Of a DNA stretch of 64,000 bases, positions 1 through 20,800 are shown piece by piece; the first letter of the stretch is position 1, and each line of letters opens with the position of its first letter. The position numbers and the translations under genes are program-made. This DNA comes from Owenia fusiformis (lineage: Eukaryota; Annelida; Polychaeta; Sabellida; Oweniidae). Where the stretch lies: assembly GCA_903813345.2 (NCBI GenBank), contig CAIIXF020000007.1, forward strand, positions 18,027,564-18,091,563, in the 5' to 3' direction. The notes beneath the pieces are model-generated. The model had not been told where the DNA came from. It worked only from the letters and a program-made list of their open reading frames with translations, and searched no databases.

Positions 1-35
1 CATTTCAAAGAAATTAAAATACTGAGGTCAATTAC

Positions 36-7356
<7,321 letters not shown>

Positions 7357-7748
7357 GCTTGGCTTTCTTGTAACTAGATTCTACTTCCGTAATGAAATTA
7401 GTAAGACGTTCTTTGATTGGTCAAGTGAGAATATTTGCGGTATTTCGTTCAGCGCTGTTTCAAATTATCTTATCATAAATTGATTACAATTGTTCCATTG
7501 GTACATAATTTGATATAAATAGAGTACACAAAAACATGTGTTACATCATTTATAGACTGTACCTACAGAAAACAGACTAATACCAAAAATAAGATTTGTT
7601 CAATTAACCAATCATAATCATCGTTTCATGTCACACCCAGAAAGCTATCGTTGACCTTGACCTACTTATGAAAATATCAACAAAGAAATTTTGATAAAAG
7701 CATCATTTGGTGGCTCTGGATTTTCAATGCTTATGGATCACGATTAGA
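7357..7748. promoter_or_regulatory. Compact divergent promoter between PRPF40A and ARL6IP6
   Basis: Only 392 bp separate the two outward-pointing start codons, so both genes probably start transcription here. Seen: ATTGG at 7416-7420 (a CCAAT box facing PRPF40A), CCAAT at 7608-7612 facing ARL6IP6, an ETS-like acttccg at 7383-7389, and a TATA-like tataaatag at 7514-7522 on the plus strand. The motif functions are inferred; the spacing is direct. Confidence 0.6.
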
Positions 7749-10700
7749 ATGAAACGAAGTCAAACTGGCGATACAAAGAGAGTACTATTTAGTGATGAAG
7801 TATCCATATTCGGTGAAGGAAAAGCCAGATTAAATGGGGAGTTACAGGGTTCTGAAACTTCGGAATATTTACAAAACTCAAATAGGAGAACTGACAAGTG
7901 CCAACCATGTACATCTACATTTACAGAGGAAAGTGTCCCTTGGAAAGCAATCATTTTATTGGTGCTGTTACTAAAGATCTGCATTGTTATGTTAGGTAAG
8001 AAGAGTAGTTTATTTGAATGTGTGGCTTGCTCTATTGATCTAGAAGATGAAGATAGAAGAAGACAAATGTGCATGATGTACATGTACATGTATTTGTACA
8101 TGTACACTATCATGGAGGCCTTGTACATTATGAATCTGACTTTTCATTCACTAGGATGGAACATCAGACAAAAAGAACAAGTGTAAATATGGGAATGACT
8201 GGCAAGGCCGGATCTATGAAGGGTGCCACTGCCATAGGCGTAGCCCTATTTTTATGAGTAGTACGCCACCACTGTAGTTTAGCGAAGAAAAGGGGGAAAA
8301 ATGAGTGTTCAGGGGCGTCTAAGGGGTTTTTTCCCCAGAAAATTTTGAAGTTTGATTGTATTTGGAGTGTATTTGCAAACATCTGTACACCTGTATGAAC
8401 CAGGCGTACTGGTGGCTATGCCTGTGGGTGCTCACTGCCCACATTTCAAATTTTAAAAAGTTCAGCTTTTGATTTTGGCTCCTAAAACCAACCATTGGGC
8501 CCAAATTTTGAAAAAGGCCCACTAATTGGAATCTTAACAAAATATTTCGGGCCCCTGCTCGGGGATGAGGTCCCTCCCCCCCCCCCCAGATTCACTAGTT
8601 ACTGTAACAGGAAAATGCTGGTTAATCTTAAAAGCACAGACACATGAGTTCATCCCCTCCCACTCACTGCATGTATGTATAAGGTATTTTTCTTACATTA
8701 TACACTAAGTGGAGGGGGGATTTAAATCTTCTTCCAGGGCCTGTGCTTAAAAGCCTCATCAGACTCAGATATAGAGCACAGGCACAACATTGTCCTGAAC
8801 ATCTACCCAAACCATCAGTGTAATAAAAAAACTGAGAGAAATGGATTTTCTCAGAACAGTAGCATGTGTTCCTTCCTTTCCACCTCAAATGTATCCCAAA
8901 GATCAACATATCTGATCAAATGGTATTTCAAGATTCAAAGTTCCAATAGTTCTCTTACATTTAATGAAAAAAACATGAATGTTAAAAAATCTTTTCTTGG
9001 TTGAAATATGAATCTTAGAAAATATAAGGACTAGGGATGAAACAAGGTCAAAAAGTCCAGAACTAAAAAAATAAAGAGGTGTTCCATCTGATGGGTTTTA
9101 TTGTAACCACATTTCATTGAACAGCTTTCAACTGCAGTTTTCAAAGGCATAATCTGAAATTGGCATTTGTTGCAGCAATACCACCAGATGCATTTAGTGA
9201 CTCATATCTCAGAGAAATGGTGCAAGTAGAAAATCTGACTGGAGATTTTACTCTATTCTTCATCAATGGTGCTAAACTTTCAGTATATGGTAAGTTAAAA
9301 ATATGTATTGTATATGTTCATGAAGTGCAGAGTTTTATCAATGTTGCTGGGCTGGGCTAAACAAGGAGTAGGGTTTCAACTACTTTATAGTTTGTTTTTT
9401 AATGCTTGGGTGATTAGTCATACCATATAGAATTTCCTCTAATTTTCTTTGGTACTCTGTTGATCCTACATGTATGAATCTACATTCATTTTGAGATGTG
9501 AAGTCATATGATTAATAAAGCTGTAATAGTGATATAGACAGTAACTCAATTGTAAGCAACATCTTGTAAGCAAGATGTTCTAACCAATTTTACTATCAAA
9601 ATATAATCTTAAAAGGATTCATGATCTCTCATCAAATAATGCAGTTATTGATGATTTTAAATATTTCTATATTCTGTATGAGATATTGAAAGCAAACAAG
9701 AACTATCTTGCCCTGTTGATTCTCTTTAGCAGTTTTTTTAATTACTTTTTTTTCATAGAAAAATATGTAAAAAGGAATAAAAATACAGAACAGCATAAAT
9801 ATTAAAGTTACAAGATGTCTTGTTTACACATCGGTATTAGGGATATGTATGCCTTTGGCATTTGGAAAAGGAAAGTACCATAAGTCTGATTTAAATTCCA
9901 TGATTTTCCACTTATCGTTCCTTCCTACTCATTTTGGCTAAATGTTATTTTTAGATCCACTGAGTCAAAAACAGAGTGAATCGTATGGGCTTAACTAATA
10001 CATAATGTACTTCCATAATATCAGAGTGTTAAAAAAGTAGTCTTAAAAGTAGTATTTAATTTCACCTATTTGACAGTAGATAAGATTACAAAAGATAACT
10101 CTGGTAGCTGAAGACTCCAAAATGTCTAGTACTTCACAATATCTGCAGCTACATAGTGTAGATTTACCTGTATTAGATAGCAGGGAATCTGATTATTAAC
10201 TATAAAATGGGTTCTTTATATTATATACAGCTAACCTAGCAATATATTACAAGATTAGATTACTAGATAACAAATTAGGGGAGTGATTGGTTTGTAATTG
10301 GTTTTAGATTGATTTCAGATTTACATGTCCAGTGCTATTTAGAAGATCCTATAGAAATATACTGACTAAGGATTGCTTATTTTAACAGAAAGTCAGATCC
10401 TGCATTATTTTAAGGCCATTTTAGTGACTTACTAATGCCCCACCCTCATTACCAGGCAAAGCATTATTCAAATTAACATTGCTCAATACCAAGAAAATTA
10501 CACAATCATTTAATAACGCTAGTCAAGTATTGGGGAGGGGATGGTTTGAATTCCTTGTAATTATGCTGTCTATTTCATACATGAACAATATACATTGACA
10601 CTGAGTGTACATGGTGTTTATATATTCCAGTATGTATCTAATAATTCAGTTGCCAAAGCTTGGGTGCCAAATGGTTGTCACAAAACACATTGTATCATGT

Positions 10701-13169
10701 AGAAATGTGAGGTCACTGCTCAATCAATTAAGTTCATTAAAGAGCACATACCCACACAGCATTTTACCCTGAAGTCAAAGTAACTAGATCGAAAGTATTT
10801 TTATATGTGCAGACTTATTTTTTAATATTGAACTTACAATATTTCAATGACAAAATTACAATAAATTGTAATTGTATTTCAATTTGACATATTGTATATT
10901 CACATACAGTTAAACATAGAAAGGTTCAAAGGTTTATTTATGAATCAGACACCAAAATATCAAATGAAAATATAAAATAGTTATTAGTCAATTTAAGTCA
11001 CTCATCAGGGAATATATGAATATTTTATCCATTCATAAGAATGTGTAAGTATTGAATATTAGTTGAACCCAAAGTTTATGTGCATGTATATATTATACCT
11101 GATTATTTATGAAATTTTAAATTTATTTTGAACACATGACATTTAAAACTTTTAATTGAAATTGCTTTAGCATCAATGCGACTTCATTTTATCAAGCAGC
11201 CTTACAAATAAAATAAAAATATGATTTTGATTGACTATTCTGATATTCCAGACCTCCTATGGCATGTACTGCAGTCATTCCTTGCTGGATTAGGAATATG
11301 TTATATTGGGGTCACAGTGACCTACTTTGACAGTTTAAAACCAGGGATTTGTCCTCCATCACCCTTGTCACCTAGGAAATATAGGTAGGTTAAGCATGCA
11401 CTTGGTGAAACAAAACAAATTCGAATTTAGTATACTTCAGGGAATCATTAAAGGCCCCATATAAAGTTTAAACCACTTTGGCTTATATTGTAGTCTTACC
11501 CAATGTTATCAAAGTGTGATATGTGAAACTTTTTTTTTAAATTTCAAAAAGTGGTTTTTGATAGACTTTTTGTTCCAAAATTTGTGAATTTATTTAAAAC
11601 CAACTTTTAGAGGTCACTCATATCTTTTAATTAGCCACAATTCATATGCATAGCACTTATCCTCCCATGTTTTTTGCCGAAAAAATCAGAAAATCAGTTC
11701 ATAAATAAGCTAGAAATGAACTTATAAGTGCATGAAAATGGTTCTGAGAAAAATGCATTTCAAAATTTTAGTTCGCGTAGAAACCAATGGTACAATGATA
11801 TCTAAAACATAATTTATTCTTCCTTTTAACCTGGTTAGACAATCAACATTGGTTTTTTATGAAAGTCTAGCATATTTAGAAAAGATTGACCTTAGTGACA
11901 TCACTAATGTTTCAAAATATTTTTGATATGCTAAAACATTGAAGTAGCCCATCAAATATGGCATTTTGTTATTGAAATAGTGTGTCCTTTGTTCAATCTT
12001 TGCATTGGTGTTAAAAAGATAATCTTTTTTGAAATGCATTAGGAAATATTTGATGATTAAGAAATTTCAACTTTTTTTGAAAAATGGCGGGGAATTTGAA
12101 TATTTGAGAAATGAAATGCTCACAACTTTTTTTGAAAAAATCTCTAAAATCACTTTTTAAGTCCTGACAAATAGCCTAGTAAATGAATGATAAAAAAATA
12201 TTTTCAAACTATAGACAGGGGCTTTAATAATTCATTTACATTAAGTAAAATGTATTGTGTTACCTGTATAATATACAAAATTAACATTAGTTCTATGTAA
12301 GTTCATCTCTGGTAAAAATATTCTCTGAAGTAAAGAATTTGACTTGTTTCTGATAAAATTAACATTGTTTTCACAATTTTTAGGTGTTAACTTCATAGAG
12401 AAAATGCTAAAATAACCATAAAGGTCAAACATCCTAATTTTATACTGTTAGGTTGCTTAGAACACTAAATATGTCATTAAGGACATTTAGATTGAAAATA
12501 GAAAGTAATTGACAAAAAAAATTGAGATTGAAAAATTATGATTGAAACTCTTACCTATCCAATGGTGTATTGGAACCTTAGGCCAAATGACATTCTTCTT
12601 CTTTTTATCAACAGATTAAGGAACGCACTTTGAGGCTCTATTTTCCTTTATCATACCTCATTTGTTTTGAAATCATCCATATTTTAATGGCTAATGCCAC
12701 TCAATGTTAGTTGGTTGTTTAACATCCTGTTTCGACTGACAAAAGACTGAATTACATGCAGTTCTATTCAGGTCCCATCTTCTATCACTAATATGATCTT
12801 ACATGTAGGTCACAATTTTCGATATTTAATTGTAATTTTGATTTGCTAAAAGTTCATCCCCCAGAAATTAAGTCTATATTTAACTTTTAATGCATGCATG
12901 GTGCCCCACATTTGAAATTTTGGGCCCCTGATTTCATCCTATAACTTTATTTGACCAGTAATCCCCCAGATCCGCCAGTGAGTTATTGCATATACTGCAC
13001 CATATATTGTACCATCTATTCAAAATTTTTATGTTTGTATATATCTTATATTTCCAGGGCTTTATCTGGTCATACATTCCATAGCAGCTACATTATGGCA
13101 ATACTGAATGGTGCTATGACATTCTTCTATTTATTGTGGGAGCAGCGATCTCAGTATTTATGGACGTAA
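7749..13169 (+). CDS. ARL6IP6: ARL6IP6 homologue, multi-pass membrane protein
   Basis: Homologue of ADP-ribosylation factor-like 6 interacting protein 6, a small multi-pass membrane protein placed in the nuclear envelope/ER in vertebrates, of poorly known function. Four exons: 7749-7995, 9176-9289, 11252-11384, 13058-13169; phases 1, 1, 2; 201 residues (human about 226). The diagnostic stretch is in exons 3-4: VTYFDSLKPGICPPSPLSPR and then LSGHTFHSSYIMAILNGA, nearly word for word the C-terminal signature of vertebrate ARL6IP6. Hydrophobic segments lie near 66-84, 122-145 and 178-194; the first ~60 residues are polar and presumably cytosolic or nucleoplasmic. The ATG at 7749 is the first in frame; the open frame upstream lacks another ATG. 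A polyadenylation signal aataaa is at 14170-14175, giving a ~1-kb 3'UTR. A TTAA element sits in intron 3. Confidence 0.9.
11448..12227. mobile_element. TTAA-flanked MITE, copy A (ARL6IP6 intron 3)
   Basis: About 780 bp running from ttaaaggccccat to ggggctttaa, so the ends are imperfect inverted repeats next to TTAA, the target used by piggyBac-type elements. Copy B at 19456-20271 is closely similar over most of its length, including the runs of gaaaaatgcatttcaaaatt. No transposase; non-autonomous. Confidence 0.8.
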
Positions 13170-14819
13170 TATGAATTTTACTGTGGCACCTGAACACTCC
13201 TTTAGGAGTCAACTGATTTTTAGTTCATATTTTGGAGTCATAGTACATGGGTATTTTTTATCATGTGAATCATTGTGATTATCAGTTAGTCATGAATTCA
13301 ATTTAATGAAGCATAAATCCCTCCTCCAGAATACATAATCCAAGAGTAATAGCATATAAGAGGATTGGAGTCTGTTTTACACAATGACCCTAAATATGAT
13401 AATGTTTCTTGCCAGGATATATTTGCTATTTAGACATGACATCTGTAGATCTGAGAATGAAATAATTTTTAATCAAAGTGGAATATCAAAGCATATTTAT
13501 TTAAAGCATTTTTAAATGCCTATTACAAAGTGTACATATTGTTACAAAAGGCATTTTATACCACTGTATACGTGTAGCCAATTGATCACGTCATGTACCA
13601 AACGTTTGAGAATGGATCAGTTATTTGACTGGAATGGAAAATTTGACTTAAGTCTATATATACTCGCTTTATCAACTTTTAGGTGCTTTCAACACGTTGC
13701 ATATTTTGAACATATAATCACATCATTCTGAATATGGTTTGTGTTTTTATATAAGCTGACTTTGACATCTGCTTTGCCATATACATGTTCTTATTCTGTT
13801 ATACTGGATGTTCTAGTAATCAAAACAAAACTAAGGCTAGCAGCTACCATATTGTATGTGCTTTGCTTTCATGCCTTCATTTTTATGAAGTTGAAGTTGT
13901 ACATTTGTATTTGTAAAATATGTATTCAAGAAATGAAATACCATTGACTGTAAAAAAGTGTAATATTTATTAATATCATTTCTATTTATTTTGTGTTCAT
14001 TTACAAACACTTATGGAACATGTAATAATTTATCATGTATTTGGCCATAAAATCACATGTATAGTGTGTATTACGTAGTTATATTATTTATTTTGTACAT
14101 TAGGCCAGAGTCTATAGTAATAAATAGAATTTAAATTATTTACATACGGACTACTGTATGTGTAAAATCAATAAAAAAAATATAGTTTCTAAATACATTT
14201 CTGTTGATTAGATTGCACCTTACGTTTACTAAGTTTAGAGAAAAGACAATTTTAGAACTTAATATGTAGCCCCGGGTATGTAGCAAATCAATGCTAAGTG
14301 TATTTTAGGTCTATGTGACTTGATCAATTGCTGTGAGTCTATGAATACTTCCATATTTCCCTTATATGTCAGATGAACTGACCTTATCTTGGATAAACAG
14401 GTATACATGTACTCCTCATGCTACAAAAGCATAGGCATAATGTTCATTTTCACTCCCCTCAGTTGAATTGAATTCTGCACCAGGATTAAAGAGTCAACGG
14501 TCAATTTCTTGTGAATTTTGCAGGATTTCGGAGACTTTACTACTGAAAAACCATTAAATATCAGAAGTGAGGCTGATATCACATGTATCATCATATGAGA
14601 AATCAAGATTCTGAAAATCCATGGGCACTAGGCCCTATGCAGAAATGAAAAACTGTGAGGAGTGCCTTTTTACTCTATCCTACATGTCTGTTTCTCATCC
14701 ATGGCTCACAATGTATGCTAAATACCAGGGAAGGGCAGTGACACTCTTTAGTGTTTTTTTTATATTGTTCATGCTGATGATGGTGAGGTGAGGACGGTGT
14801 CTAAGAGCATCTACAGTGT
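13170..14819 (+). other. ARL6IP6 3'UTR and short convergent intergenic gap
   Basis: AT-rich, without convincing coding potential. The segment to about 14195 is the likely 3'UTR, ending after aataaa at 14170-14175. The rest separates two convergent genes; I see nothing else in it. Confidence 0.55.
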
Positions 14820-17800
14820 TCATGTTTGATTCCATCCTCTAACACTCATAAGCCAATTAGTCAAATACCTATAGTCTCCATTTTCTGGCAATCGTTTAGT
14901 CCTGTTAGCTAATGATGTCCTCATATTTAGAATTTTCTCCTGAGCAAGTGTATATAGATTTTCCCTTGAGATGTCACCCTGGAAACAATTAAAAAGTAAA
15001 ATTGACTGATACAATGTAAATGTACATTCGGAGTAACTCCCATTCATAATTGTAAGAAAGCTTATCTTAAATACCATTTTTGACTTCAGCTAAATTTTAT
15101 GAGATTCATGAACACATGACATAAATAACAGGCCCGTAGCCAGGGGGGGTTCACAGGGTTCGGGCGAACTCCCCCCCCCCCCTCGCCAAAAATTCTTTCA
15201 AAATCATGCATTTTCTCATCATTTTGAGCACTTCTCAAGTGATTTTAGCAATATTTGGGCCAAAATTGTCAAATGTGAACCACCCCTGGAACTTTTTGAA
15301 AATTGAACCCCCCGTTGGCAAATCCTGGCTACAGGCCTGAATAAACTTTATGTGGTACATTTTTATAATGGTTTCTAATCTAACTGACTAACTAATCATA
15401 TACAAACCTCTAAAGGACCTGTCCTTATTCTCATGATGAAGTCTCTTGCAGAACCAGAACACTTGACTACAGGAGGTTTACCAGCCAAGAAATACTCCAG
15501 ACTGTTCAACTTGTGAAATATCTACAACGAAACAATATCACTGAGTACACTTAATTCATAACAAATGGTCTTAATGTCAAATGAAAATATGATAAGAACT
15601 TCATTCGTTCAGTTAATTATAGATCGGAGTAGTCTTACCTGGTAGAATAGCTTTCCCTCACGTTTAGTTCCCCTGTGTTTCTCATTCTCTATCATAATCA
15701 TGTTGTTCTTGATGAGACCAAAGTATTGAAGAATGGCACGCTCTGTCACAAATAGTTCTTTGTGGGAGGATAACTCCTATAATCAAGTATATTTCTTTGA
15801 AATGCATACTGTATATTGACAAGGTCAATTGTTATTTCTCTTTTTAAAGACGACGTAAACTGTATGACATCATCAACTAGAATCACCAATTTTAGGTTAA
15901 AGGCCCAAAGTAAATCAAAAAATATTCAAAAATCGTTCATGTAATATTTCTCACGACTAAAATGGTTTGTACATAACAAGACCAAGAATTTCCAGCCTCT
16001 CAAAAATCTACATGGGTATTCATTCCATTTAAGGCAATTTGAGGTTAAAGGTCCCATGTAAAGTTTAGAAATATCAATAAACTATCATATAGTATTTCTC
16101 ACTACGAAAATGTTATGTACATAACAACAGACCAAGAATTTCCAGCCTCTGCACAATCTACATGGGTATTCATTCCATTTCAGTCAATTTTAGGTTAAAG
16201 GTCCCATGTAAAGTTTAGAAATATTAAAATGTCACGACTAAAATCTTGTGTACATAACAAGAGTCCAAGTATTTCCAGCCTCGTCAACATTTTAAGGACA
16301 TTCCATAATTGTATCTCACCTTCCAGGCTGCACTGGTATATTCAAGATCATCAGCAAATAAAAGCTGCAAATGGAACAGAAATTTCATGTAATAACATCA
16401 CTCAATCTACAATGTAGATCCAGATGAATTTTCATCGCTTTAGTCCTACTTTTCATTCATGTTTTTTTGTCTTCCAATACTGACACTGTTGCAAGATGAA
16501 CCTTTCATCAATTAAAAATTACAAGATTTTCATGTAAGAGAGTCGACGTGAGGAGTCTAAGTGGGGAAATTTACCTCTAGAATCACTACACTGCCTTTGA
16601 GTAACATTTCACAAAACAGTCTGGCCTCATAGGATCCATATTCAAACTGCTTCTTCGGACCACGGCTTTCATCACATTCATTCAATCTTTTAGAGGTGCC
16701 TAAAATTTTCTAAAAATAAAATTGTCATTCAATAACCATGATTCTTGCTTGTTAGACCATATAACAATAGTAATCCAGTAATACCAGTTACTGTAACATA
16801 CCTAAATATTAGATATATGAAAGGGATCCTGGACTGTATTTGTGGCAGAGGCCTCATTTACGAGACAGCTTTATTTTTATTGTGAAGAGCGCATGTATCA
16901 TGTTCTCATTTCGTCATAATATTTGCAAATCCATAAAATAGTGACTTAACCAACTCCCAATTAATAGGTTTTCTCATTAATATGCCAATGAGGACAGAGC
17001 TTCTATTCTATAACACGGTGAACATATACGTACTTCAATTGGTTCAGCATATATGATAACAAAGTCAACATCACTATCAGGTGTAGCCAGATCATAGAGT
17101 TTACTCCCAGCTTGGGCCACCATCAGAATCTGTTCAGGTTTCATTGCCTCTACATGTCCTCCTACCTTCCTTTTTAGACTCCCTAAGTACTCTTCCTGGC
17201 CCTTTTCTACACCTGAAAGGTTGTTATTAGTATATATTTAATACCTAGTAAGATTCTAGTTGACAGCATATGGCCATACTGTATCTACTGAATGTGATGG
17301 AAATTGCGTATCTTGTATTCTACATACAGAAATATCTTTTCCATGCAATCATTCAAATACATGTACTGTAGTAAAACGATGAACGTGAACTTTAGTAGGT
17401 TTGGAATACATGTAGCTATGTAAAGTCAGGTTTATCATTGATTTCATGATTCATTTGTGGACAAATAAAAGTATAAAATATTAAATAACTCACAGACCAA
17501 AATCCTGTGAAATTCAGAATTTGTGAAAACTGCTCGAATAAAATGTTTGACAGTACAATGCACTTACAAATCTTTCTAAAGCTTGGATTTGGTCCAGCTC
17601 TGACATGCATCAACCAGTCTCTGATGCATTCATCAACACTTTCTATCTTCGTGAATTTGTGAGTTTTCATTAGTTCATCTAAATCTGATTTCCATCTTAA
17701 AATTAACTGGAAGACATCTTGTCTTGTAACATCCTCATCCTGCAAAAGATGTATAAACATGACAAATATGGTTTCAAGGTTTTGACAAAAAATTACACAC

Positions 17801-20800
17801 AAATACCAAATCAATTGTCAGATATTTAAACAAATACATGTATGATTTTAATCCCTCTTTACAAAAAACATGCCTATGTTTCCTTTACAATCTTATTTTT
17901 ATTTTCTGAAAAAGAACTGAGATATTTGATCAAATATAGAAGTAATTGATCATTTAAAACAATTGCAAAACAATTTCAAATACATTCTCTATTGTTTGTT
18001 GCATCTTTAAGTGAACTTATATTACTGTTCAATATGGATATTAGCCTGTCCAAGCAGTGTTCACTTTAACAATCAATTTGGAAAAAATAATATTCCTGAA
18101 TGTCAACAATTTCATAGATCAATTGTAAAGGTTTTTACTACACTAATTGACAGAAGAATTAATTAATTCTTCATTTGTTCCTTCTTTTGCATTCTCTGCT
18201 CCTCCTGCCACAATCCTTAATGACCATCTCCCTTCTAAGAGTAAATGTATTTATATAATGCACCATTCAAAAGTTTGCCTGAGATCCCCTCATGCGGGCA
18301 TTGGTGAGGAATTTGACAAAAAAAATTTGGCCTGTCTAATTCCTTACCCCAGGGCCAAATAAATGTGTCAATTTCCGTACTCTTGGAGCAATAAATCTTG
18401 TCAAATATTTGCGACCTCCGGGTCCTTCCACCTTATCTGGTGCCAGGGCTCTTGACAAACCAATAATTACGACACTGCTCAGATTTATTCTACAATACCT
18501 CTCTCCAGCGGTTATTCTCGGCAATTCCATCCCTGAAACTATACCCAAAGTGTAGATGAGTTACTTTCTTCTGTTCCCGATATGAAGGATCTTTAGTTCA
18601 CTGAATATACAAATCATTTGCAAATCCAGAGAATCCTAAAGTGTATACTGGATGAAACAAATTCAGTCAAAAATCCCCATTTCCAGGAACATGACATGTA
18701 AATCAAATTCCTCACCCCGGGATCTTCGTCAAATTCCTATCCCTGGGGGCAATATTGTGTTTCAAATTCCTTACCCTCCCCGCATGGGGGGGTCTCACGC
18801 AAACTTTTGAATGGTGCATAAGTGAGAGAGGCGTGTAGATGTAAAATGACCTTCTCTTACCTGGTAGAGCCTAGTAATGAGGTCCAACCCCTGTTGTCCA
18901 ACTTCAGGCAGTTTGTCTCTATCTAACGATGAAGTATGTAACACATGCTCTGTTAGTGCAGAGACACCATAGTGAAGTAACCTAGAAACATTACACTGGA
19001 TATGTACATAACATACAGGCAGGTATGTACAATATACTACAATACACTACATTGTGTTTTGTAGTATGCCTGAAGGCCCAAGAAACTAATGCTGAAGATT
19101 TTAAAATTGATATTAATCAATAAGAGTATAATGAATCAAGAGAAAATCGTACTTGGATACATCATTATTGTACTGTTCAACATATTTAAATGTTTAAATA
19201 TGAGGTTATTGTTAGTTTGAATTATATTCATTGTAAGTGGTACATTGAGTTTATCATTTATGAAACTTCACTGAACACATGATCAATATGGCCAGATAAC
19301 CGACTACCTGAGAGATTCACAGAGATCATACTGTGTAGCTGTATCTTTGAGGCCAAGTGATCCATTCTTGCGTTTCTTGGCCACACCCCCAATAGATTGT
19401 CCTCTACACTGCTCAAGAAATCCCCTCAAACCTTAAATCACAAAATTTCTGGTCATTAAAGGCCCCATGTAAAGTTTAAACCACTTTGGCTTATATTGTA
19501 GTCTTACGCAATGTTATCAAAGTGTGATATGTGAAACTTTTTTTTTAAATTTCAAAAAGTGGTTTTTGATAGACTTTTTGTTCCAAAATTTGTGAATTTA
19601 TTTAAAACCAACTTTTAGAGGTCACTCATATCTTCTAATTAGCCACAATTCATACCAATGCATAGCATTCATCCTCCCATGTTTTTTGCCGAAAAATTAA
19701 GAAAATCGGTTGATAAACAAGCGAGAAATGAACTTATCAGTGCATGAAAATGGTTCTGAGAAAAATGCATTTCAAAATTTTAGTTCTCATAGAAACCAAT
19801 GGTACAATGATATCTAAAACATAATTTATTCTTCCTTTAAACCTGGTTAGACAATCAACATTGTTTTTTTATGAAAGTCTAGCATATTAAGAAAAGATTG
19901 ACATCGAAAAAAAAAATTCAATTTTTTTCAAAAAGTTTTTGTTACCTTAGTGACATCACTAATGTTTCAAAATATTTTTGATAAGCTAAAACATTGAAGT
20001 GGCCAATTAAATATGACATTTTATTATTGAAATAGTGTGTCTTTTGTTCAATCTTTGCATTGGTGTTAAAAAGATAATCTTTTTTGAAATGCATTAAGAA
20101 ATATTTGATGATTAAGAAATTTCAATTTGAATATTTAAGAAATGAAATGCTCACAACTTTTTTTTCAAAAAATGTTTTTTGTTCAAAAATCTCTAAAATC
20201 ACTTTTGAAGTCCTGACAAATAGTAAATGAATGATAAAAAAATATTTTCAAACTTTAGACGGGGACTTTAAGGGTTTTAATAAGTGATTAATGCTAATTC
20301 TATCGATTGGAACACAGCCTTGTCTCACAAAAGAAACACACAAAGAAATAGATGAAAAACATTTATACTTATTATTCCTATTAAAAAACTGGACAAAGAT
20401 GAAACAAAGGAGCAGGACAACTCACCAAGGAGTTTTTCAATTAGTGAACTGTTCTTTAGAGTTGACCAATCATCAGTCTGGTACAGGAGAGATCCAGTAG
20501 CACCTCGAGAACTTAGCAATGCTTCTATGAAACGCATCTTTCCCTTGGTGAGATAGTGGGCAAAGTGAAATATTTCAACTGCAAGGAACCAGCCCTGGAA
20601 ATAAAAAGGTGATTGTCTACTTAAAGATGGATAAATATGTACATGTAGCAACAATGGCTTAGGCCAGCCCAGAATACCATTACATGATTTAACCTTACAA
20701 TGGTCATCCTTAAAAGAGTAAATCAAAATACTTTAAACATTTTTGTTCAATAATGAACAAAACCATTGTAAATAACCAAAAAATGAAAACATACCAAATC

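Noticed and set aside
7707-7748. An upstream extension of ARL6IP6
   Set aside because: The frame is open to 7707 but begins with TTG; the first ATG is 7749.
8069-8909. Several short ORFs in ARL6IP6 intron 1 (8069-8257, 8164-8382, 8319-8540, 8664-8909)
   Set aside because: No similarity, no start/splice context, low-complexity or repeat sequence; the intron is bounded by phased exons 7749-7995 and 9176-9289.
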